Positions 30,789 to 39,929 are shown, counted from the first letter of the stretch. The stretch: DNA of 64,000 bases from Pseudomonas chlororaphis (GCF_000783395.1 NZ_JSFK01000024.1:49654-113653), one strand, 5' to 3'. A program made the numbers and translations. The notes: generated by a model not told the origin, from the sequence alone.

Positions 30789-32330
30789 ATGAGTGGCTAC
30801 GTACCCAACCCCCCGAAAAACCATCGCTACGAAGAAGCCAAACCCGTCGATATTCACGCCCAGCGTTGGGCGGAATATGAGAAACACGGGAAAGAACCTG
30901 CGCGCGAACCTGAGAAAGTCGGGATCGCGTTGAGGATTGGGGTTTTCTTTGATGGCACTGGGAACAATGCGAATAACACGGCGGCTGGATTGCTGTGTGG
31001 GGCGCAGCATCCGATTGCGCCTCAGGATATTCCTGCTAGTTGCCAGCCTTACATGAGCGATCCGGATAGCAGTTACGGCAACGATGTCAGCAATGTAAAA
31101 AGGCTGAGCGACTTGTATGATGCCGTACCTGACGCAGTAGGAGAGGGACCGCTGAAGCGAACCTCCCGCGTCGTCTATATCGAGGGCATTGGCACCCGCT
31201 CCGGAGAAGAAGACAGTAAGTTTGGCTCTGGCACCGGACGCGGTGAAACAGGTGTTGCCGGTCGAGTCGAGTCTTCATTTCCAGTCATTCAACAAGCTAT
31301 CAGCCGAGTCCTGATCGATAACCCAGGGAGTGAAATCGCTTCCTTGACGTTCGACACGTTTGGCTTCAGTCGTGGCGCCGCCGCAGCTCGACATTTTGCC
31401 AATGAGATCGTCCGCACCAGTCGTGGCCCGCTTGGCACCGTGCTGAGAAACCTGCCCAGAGCCTTCAGCCCTAAATTTAACGACCAGTATAAAGGTGACA
31501 TCAACATGGGGTTTATCGGCTTGTTCGATACCGTCCCATCGATTGCGCGTTGGTCAAATCTTGGCAACATCAAAAGTGCTGTAGCGACCGGCGTTAAACT
31601 CTATCTTGATCGTCGTTTTTTTACCGATGTCGTGCAGTTGTCTGCCCGTGACGAATGCCGCGCCAACTTCGCACTCAGTCGCGTCAAAGCGGATCACTTG
31701 GAGATAACCTTGCCTGGTGTGCATTCGGATATCGGCGGAGGCTATCTGGAAGAGGCGCAGGAATGTGTGCTTGTAAGTCCCATGCAAACACTGATCGTGC
31801 CTTTGAATACTGATGTCACGATGACCTCGATCTACCGCGATGCCGTCAATGCCAAGGCCCAATGGTTAGCCAAAGGCTGGCCTACGGAAATGCTTGAAAT
31901 CGTAACGCCCGACGCATTGCTGATGCCGAACAGCCCGCAAGATCGACTCAGTCCCGATGTGAAGCGTGTGTACGCCGCTCTGCAGCTTAAACGCCCGGTG
32001 AGTGGCATGTTGTCGAGGGTCTACCTACGAGTGATGCACCGCTTGGCAAAAGAAAAGGGTGCTCGATTCAACGACATTCCAGATACGCCTGATCTGGCCA
32101 TTCCTGAAGAGCTGAAACCCTTGTGCGATAGATTCTTGGCGGGGGACTACAGCGTCACACCGCAAGAAGATGAATTGCTGAAATTGAAGTACATTCACAC
32201 CTCCGCCAATTGGAACCACCCGCTTGGCCGAAAAGATGGCAGCGGGATCAACGCGGTTTACATCAACGCCCCCACGGAAGACTCAATCCGCGTGCAACAT
32301 CCTCATGTACCTGACTGGACGCTTTGGTAA
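30789..32330 (+). CDS. DUF2235 alpha/beta-hydrolase, candidate type VI lipase effector
   Basis: A 513-residue protein of the DUF2235 (Tle1-like) family. RIGVFFDGTGNN (about 49-60) is the family start. The nucleophile elbow is GFSRG with Ser194, and likely Asp247 (GLFDTVPS) and His312 (GVHSDIGGGY) complete the triad. Known members are phospholipases delivered by type VI secretion into rival cells. The next gene encodes a DUF2931 lipoprotein, a common partner. No vgrG, PAAR or other secretion gene is nearby, so delivery is unproven. The start at 30789 follows CAGGAA; the frame extends 66 bases upstream without support. Confidence 0.83.
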   Translation: MSGYVPNPPKNHRYEEAKPVDIHAQRWAEYEKHGKEPAREPEKVGIALRIGVFFDGTGNNANNTAAGLLCGAQHPIAPQDIPASCQPYMSDPDSSYGNDVSNVKRLSDLYDAVPDAVGEGPLKRTSRVVYIEGIGTRSGEEDSKFGSGTGRGETGVAGRVESSFPVIQQAISRVLIDNPGSEIASLTFDTFGFSRGAAAARHFANEIVRTSRGPLGTVLRNLPRAFSPKFNDQYKGDINMGFIGLFDTVPSIARWSNLGNIKSAVATGVKLYLDRRFFTDVVQLSARDECRANFALSRVKADHLEITLPGVHSDIGGGYLEEAQECVLVSPMQTLIVPLNTDVTMTSIYRDAVNAKAQWLAKGWPTEMLEIVTPDALLMPNSPQDRLSPDVKRVYAALQLKRPVSGMLSRVYLRVMHRLAKEKGARFNDIPDTPDLAIPEELKPLCDRFLAGDYSVTPQEDELLKLKYIHTSANWNHPLGRKDGSGINAVYINAPTEDSIRVQHPHVPDWTLW

Positions 32331-32986
32331 TGAAAGTTCTTGCGACCCTGTTCTGCGCACTATTCATGACTGCCTGCCAGTCTGCCGATCCGCTGTCGGC
32401 CAAGAACGATCCCAAATCCGAATCTTGGGAGCTTGCGTTCACCGAGCCCTATTACATGAAGGTGTGGGTTGAGGACAGCGCGGTTGAAGACATCAACGGT
32501 AAGTTGTTCAAGCGCACAGGGTCAGGGACCGCCGCAGGCGGGGAGCCTGAGGACGGAAAAGAATCCGCTCGGGGCTGGCACGCATTAGGTGGTGCTGCGA
32601 AAGCAGTGATTGGTGCTGATCTTCCCAAGCGCATTTACGTGCGCTGGCAATCAATTGTCGAGCCACAGACATATCAGGTTTGGGTTGATGTGCCCGAAGA
32701 GGCGAGGAACCTGATGGTGAAGTCGGTTAATCAGCGGTGCGCGGAGACTCCGGAACAACAGGCTAGCTATAGCGCTTCTATCTATCTAGGCCTTGCTCCA
32801 GGGGGCGTTGTGCAGGTTTTTATCCGAGATTCATGTCATCGATCAGTGAAGGTGGGTAGAGCCCAAGCTCAGATTGAACCACGGGGGCCAAGCGAAGGTA
32901 AGAATCACGGGCGTTATGCGTATCCAATCAGCGAAAAAACCAAAAGTTATATTGAAAAGTATGGGGTTCCATATGGGAGTTGGTAA
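32330..32986 (+). CDS. DUF2931 family lipoprotein, candidate immunity protein
   Basis: A 218-residue lipoprotein: signal MKVLATLFCALFMTAC with a lipobox-like MTAC and modified Cys16, then a DUF2931 domain (SWELAFTEPYYMKVWVEDSAVED..., RIYVRWQSIVEPQTYQVWVDVPEE). DUF2931 proteins often follow type VI lipase effectors and are thought to neutralise them in the periplasm. The start ATG shares one base with the stop of the effector gene (TAATG), so translation is coupled. The end runs into an AT-rich zone. Confidence 0.8.
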   Translation: MKVLATLFCALFMTACQSADPLSAKNDPKSESWELAFTEPYYMKVWVEDSAVEDINGKLFKRTGSGTAAGGEPEDGKESARGWHALGGAAKAVIGADLPKRIYVRWQSIVEPQTYQVWVDVPEEARNLMVKSVNQRCAETPEQQASYSASIYLGLAPGGVVQVFIRDSCHRSVKVGRAQAQIEPRGPSEGKNHGRYAYPISEKTKSYIEKYGVPYGSW

Positions 32987-33083
32987 TCCATAAATAGGTA
33001 AATTAACTAAAAATAAATGTGGTTTTATGCTGTGGTCTCGCTATGTCCTCTAAGCCGCTCGCGGGTTTATGCCGGAATTTATT

Positions 33084-34745
33084 TTAGTCAGGTAGTTCTT
33101 GGTCGTATATTTCGTGCTGATCAACGATAATGTCTAATGAGCGATATAGCATTTTATGAACTTTGAAGTGTTCTGCTCGTTTTATTTCTCCCCTAGTAGC
33201 AGATGCTTGGTCTACATATGACCAGATATACGTATCTACTGAGCTGGCTTTTAAGCCAACCGCTCCAACTCGATAAAGACATGAAAGCATGGAGATTAAA
33301 AGATCAGATTCTTTTATGTTGCTGTTCGGTTCATAATATTTCTTAACTGTTGTGACGCAAGGGTCTCGAGAGTCTCCAGAGCTTAAAGCGATCATGACCT
33401 CTTCTAAAGTTGTATCTTTTATCATGGATTTTGAAAATGTAGCTTTAATGTTGCGTAATATCTCAACCGTTTCATCGAAACTAGGAAATACATTGCCCCA
33501 TTCTTCCTTTAGAGATTTCAATCTCTTTTCAGAATATTGTGCTTCCGCAGCGAGCAACGCTCTCCAAGATATTCTTTCTCGCTCGTAGGCAATGGAAAAG
33601 CACTCATTAACAAATTGAAGGACGTCTCGTGGCCTTCTTAGTGTGCGCTCAATGATAAAATCAATAGCGGTTTGCCCACCGCCTTTCCTTGGTTTAGGGA
33701 AAAGATCATTAATAGTTACTAGTTGTTTTGTATATTGGCTTTTGAATACTTCATTTATTCTTAGCTCAATCATATGTGTCAAATCTTCGGTTGACCATTT
33801 CAGGCTCATAAGATATGACTCATATTTCTCCTGCTGAAAGCCAGAATCGCGAGTTTTATCGAAGACTTGATCGAGAAGATCTTCTCGCAAAGCTGCTATG
33901 ATTTTAACCTGTCTAATTTTTCTGAAACTTTTTATCTCCTCTATCAGTGCTCGAATAAAGCGTACTCTGGTCTCAGTTGCTGCCCATTCCTCGTCTAGTT
34001 GATCTATTAGTATAAAGAATTTTTTTTGTGGATCTGAGAAAGAGTGTTCGGATAAAAGTTCTAGAACCTCGTTAAGCTTTCTGATTTGAAGGCTGCTCAC
34101 TACTTGGCTTGCCCGTTGTTTTACCTCTGTACGTTCTTGCTCAGAGAGCTTCAGTGCTCCATCCGAGGATAGCTTTATTCCTGCGTACTTCAAGCCGATT
34201 GAGCTTTTTGTATCAGATTCCAGTTTTCTCGTGATTTCTTTTAAGTGTTCGTCAGTATCTAGCCAGAAATTGTTTCCCCATTCATTGAAATATTCAATTG
34301 CTTTTTTCTTTGTAATGTCTCTATTGAAGGTGTTAAGGAGGCTGTCGATAAAGCCTCTGCTATCGTTTTCCGACTTTATATCATATCTAAGCTTTAAGAA
34401 TTCGACTGTTAGTACATGGCGCCAAAGTAAGCGATAAAAAAGATCGAGGCTCACTCCTAGCGTGTCAAAGAATTGAACGATATCAGAGCTTTCTAGAAAT
34501 CTAATTGATACGTCGTTTGGATCCAGCTTTACATGTTTTTGCGTTGTTTTCGCTATCTTATATAAAAGTGCGCTCTTCCCTGAGCCTGTACGGCCAAGAA
34601 TAATGGACGCAGGTGAATCAATATCCATGACTTGATCTAAATAACCATTATCAATGAAGCACTTGTTGAGTAGTTCAGTGTCTGCTTCAGCATCTAGTGC
34701 GCCTACCTTTAAGTTTCGCGTTATTTTTAAATTCTTCTCTTCCAT
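33084..34745 (-). CDS. P-loop ATPase of the Sll1717 type
   Basis: A 553-residue AAA-like/STAND-like ATPase. Walker A is GRTGSGKS at 51-58, Walker B is FFILIDQLDEEW at about 243-254, and RRPRDVLQFVNEC near residue 370 is a sensor-2-like helix. This pattern resembles proteins annotated as P-loop ATPase, Sll1717 family. The coding is clearly AT-rich compared with its surroundings. It is the third gene of a minus-strand unit, 36 bases after the TIR-like gene. Together they look like a sensor or switch ATPase and an NAD-targeting effector. The ATG at 34745 is preferred (AAAGG ahead) over a TTG two codons upstream. Confidence 0.75.
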   Translation of the reverse strand: MEEKNLKITRNLKVGALDAEADTELLNKCFIDNGYLDQVMDIDSPASIILGRTGSGKSALLYKIAKTTQKHVKLDPNDVSIRFLESSDIVQFFDTLGVSLDLFYRLLWRHVLTVEFLKLRYDIKSENDSRGFIDSLLNTFNRDITKKKAIEYFNEWGNNFWLDTDEHLKEITRKLESDTKSSIGLKYAGIKLSSDGALKLSEQERTEVKQRASQVVSSLQIRKLNEVLELLSEHSFSDPQKKFFILIDQLDEEWAATETRVRFIRALIEEIKSFRKIRQVKIIAALREDLLDQVFDKTRDSGFQQEKYESYLMSLKWSTEDLTHMIELRINEVFKSQYTKQLVTINDLFPKPRKGGGQTAIDFIIERTLRRPRDVLQFVNECFSIAYERERISWRALLAAEAQYSEKRLKSLKEEWGNVFPSFDETVEILRNIKATFSKSMIKDTTLEEVMIALSSGDSRDPCVTTVKKYYEPNSNIKESDLLISMLSCLYRVGAVGLKASSVDTYIWSYVDQASATRGEIKRAEHFKVHKMLYRSLDIIVDQHEIYDQELPD

Positions 34746-34781
34746 GATCAAAGCCTTTGGTTTTTTGAATGAGAGCGAGTA

Positions 34782-35669
34782 CTAAGAAATCATATACCCG
34801 GATGCTTTCAGGTCTTTGATGATGCTGTATGCGACCTCCTCAATGCTTTTTTCAAAACTCTTATAAATGATTCCATTGACGTCGCTAGGAAGTGAGACGT
34901 TCCCGGTGTAAAGGCAGCATACCCTTGATCGGCCGAATTTTCCCACAAAGTAGCCGAATTCAAATATTACGTTGGGTCTAGCTCGAAACTCTTTTTTTCG
35001 CTCCAAATCAGGCTTGATCTCTTCGGCAGTTAGATAGGCTATCTCATCTGGAGTAAGCAGAATAAAAACATATCCTACATCGCTATGTTTCTCGAACTTC
35101 TCAATGATTGTCATCCCTTCATCTGCTTGTCGATGTAAAACGATGGGTTCCAAACCGATTTCGTGGAGAAATACCTCTAAGCTAGTTTTGGCAATTTCAT
35201 CTCGCCCATGTACCACAAAAACTTTCTTTGTTCTTGGTTGTTTTTCTGAAATGGAATCTGGTGATGGAATTGAGTTTGGGATTTTTGTTTCGTTCAGAGG
35301 GATTAGTTCAATCCGCTCTAGAATGGAGTCGATTCGATGTATTTTGTTGTCTATTCTCTTAAATGCATCAGAAATTTTTTCACCCAAAGTCGGTTCATAG
35401 AGTGCAATGACACCAATGCTTGAATAACTATACTCCTGTGCTAGTTCGTCTGTGTTGAAGAGTTGCTTCATAAGTTCGTTATTGAAGGCATCCCATTTTT
35501 GATAGTCTTTAAGTAGAAGTTCGTATGCATCCCTTGTGTCGACTTTGCGTTGTTTTAGTTCTAATCCTTTTTCAATTCTTTCCCCAAGCCTGCTCTTTGT
35601 TTCATCACGTGTACTATTCAGCTTTAATGATTGCTGATTGAGCGGTTGAGGTGTGCGCTTTGAAGCCAT
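34782..35669 (-). CDS. TIR-like (predicted nucleotide-binding) domain protein
   Basis: A 295-residue protein. The N-terminal half (1-140) is helical with a coiled-coil-like stretch. The C-terminal half is a TIR-like domain of the PF10137 type: KKVFVVHGRDEIAKTSLEVFLHEIGLEPIVLHRQADEGMTIIEKFEK, GYVFILLTPDEIAY, and RPNVIFEFGYFVGKFGRSRVCCLY. Glu237 in FEFGYF is the likely catalytic glutamate of NAD-cleaving TIR enzymes. The domain occurs as effector in CBASS, Pycsar and other abortive defence systems. The AT-rich neighbours and lack of housekeeping context fit a defence module. The start follows AGGGAGAAAAC. Confidence 0.82.
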   Translation of the reverse strand: MASKRTPQPLNQQSLKLNSTRDETKSRLGERIEKGLELKQRKVDTRDAYELLLKDYQKWDAFNNELMKQLFNTDELAQEYSYSSIGVIALYEPTLGEKISDAFKRIDNKIHRIDSILERIELIPLNETKIPNSIPSPDSISEKQPRTKKVFVVHGRDEIAKTSLEVFLHEIGLEPIVLHRQADEGMTIIEKFEKHSDVGYVFILLTPDEIAYLTAEEIKPDLERKKEFRARPNVIFEFGYFVGKFGRSRVCCLYTGNVSLPSDVNGIIYKSFEKSIEEVAYSIIKDLKASGYMIS

Positions 35670-35762
35670 GTTTTCTCCCTAGGAAAAATCTATTTTGCAT
35701 AGTTTGTACGCTAGCAAACGGTTGTTGAGATATCCATAAGAAAAACAAAATTTTAAAAACAT

Positions 35763-36461
35763 TTACGTTTCAATGAGTTGTGAAGCGTTTTGCGTGGGAT
35801 CGAGAAATTTCTCGAACCTTTTGTAATCGCTTTCTAGCGAGATTGAATTTTTAGTTGCTTTTGTAGCATTTTTTAATGCTTGGCCAAGAGACATAAGAAG
35901 TTTGTCAAGAATTTTATTGTCTATTTTGTTTTTAGTGCAGATTTCGTCGATTTGTTTCACGAACAGTTCGTAGCATGAACCATCATCTCCAGATCCGACC
36001 GCTTTCCAGTTCTCTTTTCGGTCAAAAAGTAATTTTTTACATAGACTGCTTTCTTCTTGGTTGAAAGGGCGTACGGCCCAGAGCGCTCTTATTGTATGTT
36101 GGTCGTATATTGGGTTTTTATCGTGTTGTAAATGTTTTGCAAATGCAGAAAATACGATCCCTCCATTTGTTGAAACTTTAAAGTTTTTGTTGTTGTAGTT
36201 TTTCGCAAATGCTTTGTAGGTATTCCACTTTCCTAGTTTCCAAAGTAAGGCTTCTGCGAGGTTGGTTGGAGAGTTGCCAACTTGTTCTAGGGGGGGAGGT
36301 AATTTTAATAGCTCGGGAAATTTTTTAGTGTCATAGCTTTTAAATCCAAGGTTGACTAGTTCGTTTGCTGAACTGGCTATAAAGTCCTCAGATAATTTGT
36401 CGTGTTTGATGGCTGTATTGATCTTTTTTATGAGTGAGTAGATGTCGCTCTTGTTGGTCAT
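35763..36461 (-). CDS. Hypothetical protein of the TIR/ATPase island
   Basis: A 232-residue Lys/Asn-rich cytoplasmic protein without signal or membrane segments. I do not recognise a domain. The middle (SPTNLAEALLWKLGKWNTYKAFAKNYNNKNFKVSTNGGIVFSAFAKHLQH, HTIRALWAVRPFNQEE) looks folded and partly helical. It is AT-rich like the two following genes and is the first of the three-gene minus-strand unit, 21 bases after the alkylation repair gene and 93 bases before the TIR-like gene. A role as regulator, sensor or antitoxin for the TIR protein is possible but only inferred. Confidence 0.65.
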   Translation of the reverse strand: MTNKSDIYSLIKKINTAIKHDKLSEDFIASSANELVNLGFKSYDTKKFPELLKLPPPLEQVGNSPTNLAEALLWKLGKWNTYKAFAKNYNNKNFKVSTNGGIVFSAFAKHLQHDKNPIYDQHTIRALWAVRPFNQEESSLCKKLLFDRKENWKAVGSGDDGSCYELFVKQIDEICTKNKIDNKILDKLLMSLGQALKNATKATKNSISLESDYKRFEKFLDPTQNASQLIET

Positions 36462-36482
36462 AGGGTGCGCCGTTTCCTTGGG

Positions 36483-37613
36483 TCAATTGATGTGGTTGTT
36501 TCGATTTTTATTTAGTTGGATGTTGAATTCTTTAGTGGATATTCTGGTGCCATTAATAACAAGGTGCAATGCATGGCATCCTTCATAATGTTTACGCGTA
36601 GTGAAATCCGTAATTAACTGGCGCCGTATTACCGCGATCTCCCCAAACCCCGCCAACACCACCGTCTTCAACTTAAAAACCTTCCCCGAAACCCCACCAT
36701 TCGCCTTCACATAGTCAATCGCATAATCAATCACCAACCGCTGCTCACGCGCCACCGTCGACTTCACCACAAACGACAACGTAATCGCTTCCCCCAGCCG
36801 CACCACCGCCGGCTCAACCCGCACATCCAACAACACAACCTCAGCCTTCGCCCCGGCTCCAATCACCGTCAGCGCCCTTAAATCCCCCTGCTTAATCAAA
36901 CTCCGCAACGCATGCTTCGCAATCCATGCCGTGTGCTTGTTCTCCAGCGACCAACCTTCAATCGTGTCCAATACCCACTCCGGATGCACCTTCGTCACAT
37001 CATTCAAATGATTCGCCACGGACTTGCGCACGTACAAACTCTCATCCGCCTTCAACCGATCCAGTATCCCGGCGGCCAACTGCGGATCCGCCTGCACCGC
37101 TTCCAACCGAAACGACCAGGGCAGGCGAGGGCGGCTGCCTTCGCTGGCGAGACGTCGAACGTGGTGGTTTTCGTCTCGGGTCCAGTCGTGCATCAATTCC
37201 AGTGAGCGCTCCAGGTCGCTGCGCAGAAAGTGGCGGATGGCGAATTCGGAGGAGCCGAAGGTGGTGAAGTACTTCAGGGCGTCCATGGAGGTGTCGAAGG
37301 CGTGACCGCCGTAGCTCGCGACGTAATGCGGCAAACACATGCTGACGAATCCGCTGTTCAATCTTGGCGCGAGTTCACGCAATACATCGAGGGAATCTTC
37401 GTAATCGAGTGGCAACACGGCGTGCAGGCTTTCGCTGACACGCGCCATACGTTGCATCACCGATAACTCCGCGAGTCCGTCCTGGGCGTGCTTGAGAAAC
37501 GCCTTTGCCTTGAACGCCGGGTACACGGCGCTCATTTCGCGGGCGATGTGTTGCAAGCGCTCGGCGTTGAAGATTTCCTTTAACGCCGGGGCGGCGGTGT
37601 CGGTGGTGCTCAT
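36483..37613 (-). CDS. DNA alkylation repair protein (HEAT-like, AlkD-related)
   Basis: A 376-residue protein of the DNA alkylation repair family built of HEAT-like helices: LKEIFNAERLQHIAREMSAVYPAFKAKAFLKHAQDGLAELSVMQRMARVSESLHAVLP, RHFLRSDLERSLELMHDWTRDENHHVRRLASEGSRPRLPWSFRLEAVQADPQLAAGILDRLKADESLYVRKSVANHLNDVTK. It would recognise or excise alkylated bases. The start at 37613 is two bases after the stop of the GST gene; the longer open frame upstream is a shadow of that gene. The last about 45 codons are AT-rich, marking the edge of the neighbouring island. Confidence 0.85.
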   Translation of the reverse strand: MSTTDTAAPALKEIFNAERLQHIAREMSAVYPAFKAKAFLKHAQDGLAELSVMQRMARVSESLHAVLPLDYEDSLDVLRELAPRLNSGFVSMCLPHYVASYGGHAFDTSMDALKYFTTFGSSEFAIRHFLRSDLERSLELMHDWTRDENHHVRRLASEGSRPRLPWSFRLEAVQADPQLAAGILDRLKADESLYVRKSVANHLNDVTKVHPEWVLDTIEGWSLENKHTAWIAKHALRSLIKQGDLRALTVIGAGAKAEVVLLDVRVEPAVVRLGEAITLSFVVKSTVAREQRLVIDYAIDYVKANGGVSGKVFKLKTVVLAGFGEIAVIRRQLITDFTTRKHYEGCHALHLVINGTRISTKEFNIQLNKNRNNHIN

Positions 37614-37615
37614 GG

Positions 37616-38221
37616 TCAGGTCATCGGGGTGCTGACGAACGCTTCGAGGGTTTCGGCGTAGGCGGTGTATTGGGCGATGTGGGGGTAGCGGCGGGTGTCG
37701 ATCTGGTCGGGGACGACGAGCTCGGTGAAGCTCCAGGCGACGGCGAGGCTGATGCCGGCCTGGGTGAGGGTGCCGTCGGTGGGCAGGCCGGTTTTTTCCA
37801 GTTCTTGCTCGAGGGCGGTGAACGCCGCGGCGAGTTGGCCTTCGACGCGTTCGACCCACGGCTGGTATTGAATGTCGGCCGGGCGCAGGTTGCGTTCGTA
37901 ATAAAGCTGCACGGCTTTTTCGCAGGCGGCGAGGCTGAGGCCGATCAGGCGCAGGGCCTGGGCGCGTTGTTTCAGGTCGGTTGGCAGCAGGCTTTTGCCA
38001 GAGCTGGACTCGAGGTAGTCGAGGATGAGGGTCGAGTCCATCAGGACCACGCCGTCGTCGAGGATCAGCGTGGGGGCTTTGACCACCGGGTTGATCTGCT
38101 GGAATTGCTCGAAGTGGCGGAACACCGAGACCGACTCGTGTTCGAGGTCGATGCCAAGGCGTTTGGCGGAGATCGCCACGCGGCGGACGTAAGGTGAATC
38201 GAGCATTCCAATCAGCTTCAT
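37616..38221 (-). CDS. Glutathione S-transferase family protein
   Basis: A 201-residue GST. The N-terminal thioredoxin-like domain is MKLIGMLDSPYVRRVAISAKRLGIDLEHESVSVFRHFEQFQQINPVVKAPTLILDDGVVLMDSTLILDYLE, with Ser9 as likely catalytic residue and the glutathione site VKAPTL..DSTLI. A helical C-terminal domain follows. The ATG at 38221 follows AAGGAATTGCAC. It is the first gene before the alkylation repair gene, separated by two bases, so both belong to one operon for handling reactive alkylating compounds. Confidence 0.88.
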   Translation of the reverse strand: MKLIGMLDSPYVRRVAISAKRLGIDLEHESVSVFRHFEQFQQINPVVKAPTLILDDGVVLMDSTLILDYLESSSGKSLLPTDLKQRAQALRLIGLSLAACEKAVQLYYERNLRPADIQYQPWVERVEGQLAAAFTALEQELEKTGLPTDGTLTQAGISLAVAWSFTELVVPDQIDTRRYPHIAQYTAYAETLEAFVSTPMT

Positions 38222-38588
38222 GTGCAATTCCTTGGCGTGACTGCCTGCAATCGTCGATGGATGCCGAATGTAGCTGGAAAGGTTGTCGATTGACTACTGT
38301 CCCTGCGCGCACGCAAGGTCTGTAACGGAACTGAAGCGGAATCTGTAACACCCGTGAAACGCCCGTAAATAAAGGCTTTCAGGGGCTTGTTGGTTGCTTG
38401 AGTGGATCTATAGTCAAATTGCCAGCACCGACCAGGGATGGAACAGTTAAGCGAGCTTCAGGCCTTCTGATTCAGTACTCGCTTGTATTACTCCCTTGCA
38501 GTCCATGACCCCGAGATCGTTGAGGCGCCGATCTGTGCGCATTCGATGCGCCAGTTCGTGCTTTCGATACTGCAGGGAGGGTCATCGC
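38222..38588. other. 367-base gap with divergent promoters, no gene seen
   Basis: This separates the minus-strand GST operon from the plus-strand lipoprotein gene. No frame here gives a convincing protein. A promoter for each direction is expected; no clear operator or structured RNA was found. Confidence 0.5.
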
Positions 38589-39929
38589 ATGAAAGCTTCT
38601 AAGCATTTGATGTTGTGTCTGATGGGCGTGGGGTTGGCGGGGTGTGGGAGTTCCAAGCCTGCTCCGGGTGTAGTTGCCGAGAACTGGACTACCAACACAG
38701 AACAGTTGGGAATCAAGGCTATTTATCCGCCTCGGAGCAATGTCGAGGTCGGTGACATTTTTATCGCGCGTGCGGTGAAAACCGGTGAAAAGATCACAAC
38801 CGCCGACTACGTCCTCGCTTCAACCAAATTTGATTACATCAAACTAGATGCGCAGATTGCCGCGTCTGCGCGCAAACATACATTCACGTCGACTGCGACC
38901 TATGACGACGGCTCGGGAAGTGGCCCTGTGAACACCCGTGCGCTGATTCCCATGATGGTCTGTGACAAACAGGTGAATAGTCTTGTGGCGTTTCCGGGAT
39001 TTACTTTTGCCTCACTCGCCGAGAGCGACATCGGTGTCAACGTCACTAGCAGCGCGATAGCAGCGGCTTTGGGGTATGGGCGCCGCTCGCAGTACAGCGT
39101 GTCTTATTCGGTTCCCAGCGCTGAGACTTATGGCGCCATGTACTTGTTGGCAAGGACTCGTTTTGATGAGGAAACGCTCAATCGCTATAGCGAAGAAGAT
39201 CTGCGGAGAATGCGCGAATCAGCTGCACAGCTACAGGCCGCACAGGTTAATAAAAACAACACGGCAGCGCCGATACTGGTCTTCGTTACAGATGTATATC
39301 TGACGCGGGCGATCGATGTTGTGGTGTCATCGGAGGAGGGAATGAGCGGGACGTTTTCTGCCGTCACCCTGGCGATGGTTGATCTGAGCGAAAAAAAGAA
39401 ATCACTTGAAGCCCAACTTGGCAAATTGACCGGACAGGCGCCCGCTCCGCAACAAGAACCTGCTGCAGGAGATACACCCAAGCCAAAACCTGAGGACCCT
39501 AAACCTGCGGGCGCCAAGCCGGAAGATTCAAAGCCTGATACGCCGGCCAAACAATCAGAGATCGCACGTATCAAAGCCGAACTGGTTCAAGTCAATGATG
39601 AGTTGAGGAAGAAGGTCAGCCAGATTGTACCGGACATGCCAGGCGTTACCGGTTCTGTGGTTCGCTCTTCGGCGTTGGGCATTACATTACGGCAAGCTTT
39701 CGCGGAGCCGGTTGTCATTGGTTATCGAGGCATACATTTCAAAATCGCTTCTTTGAATCCGAAGTCGAACTCTGGCTCTTCATCACCAAAGCCAATAGAG
39801 CCTGATGACGGCAGTGTGGCAGCGCCGTTACAAATCCTTCTTCCCGGGATAAGAACCATGACCAATCCCAATCAAAAGAAATTGATTTTGCAAAGTGGCA
39901 GTTGCACAGCTCAAGAAAACGCTCATTAA
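38589..39929 (+). CDS. Lipoprotein of unknown function
   Basis: A 446-residue lipoprotein: signal MKASKHLMLCLMGVGLAGC with lipobox LAGC. A first domain of about 260 residues (NWTTNTEQLGIKAIYPPRSNVEVGDIFIARAV...) is followed by a helical stretch, a Pro/Lys/Glu-rich linker (QAPAPQQEPAAGDTPKPKPEDPKPAGAK...) and a short C-terminal domain. I do not recognise the family. The ATG at 38589 follows CAGGGAGG; the frame opens 93 bases earlier. Its end overlaps by four bases the end of the convergent RpiR gene. It probably sits on the outer membrane. Confidence 0.75.
   Translation: MKASKHLMLCLMGVGLAGCGSSKPAPGVVAENWTTNTEQLGIKAIYPPRSNVEVGDIFIARAVKTGEKITTADYVLASTKFDYIKLDAQIAASARKHTFTSTATYDDGSGSGPVNTRALIPMMVCDKQVNSLVAFPGFTFASLAESDIGVNVTSSAIAAALGYGRRSQYSVSYSVPSAETYGAMYLLARTRFDEETLNRYSEEDLRRMRESAAQLQAAQVNKNNTAAPILVFVTDVYLTRAIDVVVSSEEGMSGTFSAVTLAMVDLSEKKKSLEAQLGKLTGQAPAPQQEPAAGDTPKPKPEDPKPAGAKPEDSKPDTPAKQSEIARIKAELVQVNDELRKKVSQIVPDMPGVTGSVVRSSALGITLRQAFAEPVVIGYRGIHFKIASLNPKSNSGSSSPKPIEPDDGSVAAPLQILLPGIRTMTNPNQKKLILQSGSCTAQENAH

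Noticed and set aside
30157..30792. 211-codon frame overlapping the second DUF6124 gene
   Set aside because: Shadow frame across leader and gene, Pro/Arg/Thr-rich.
36483..38351. Single 622-codon minus-strand frame
   Set aside because: The upstream part is a shadow of the GST gene; the real alkylation repair protein starts at 37613.
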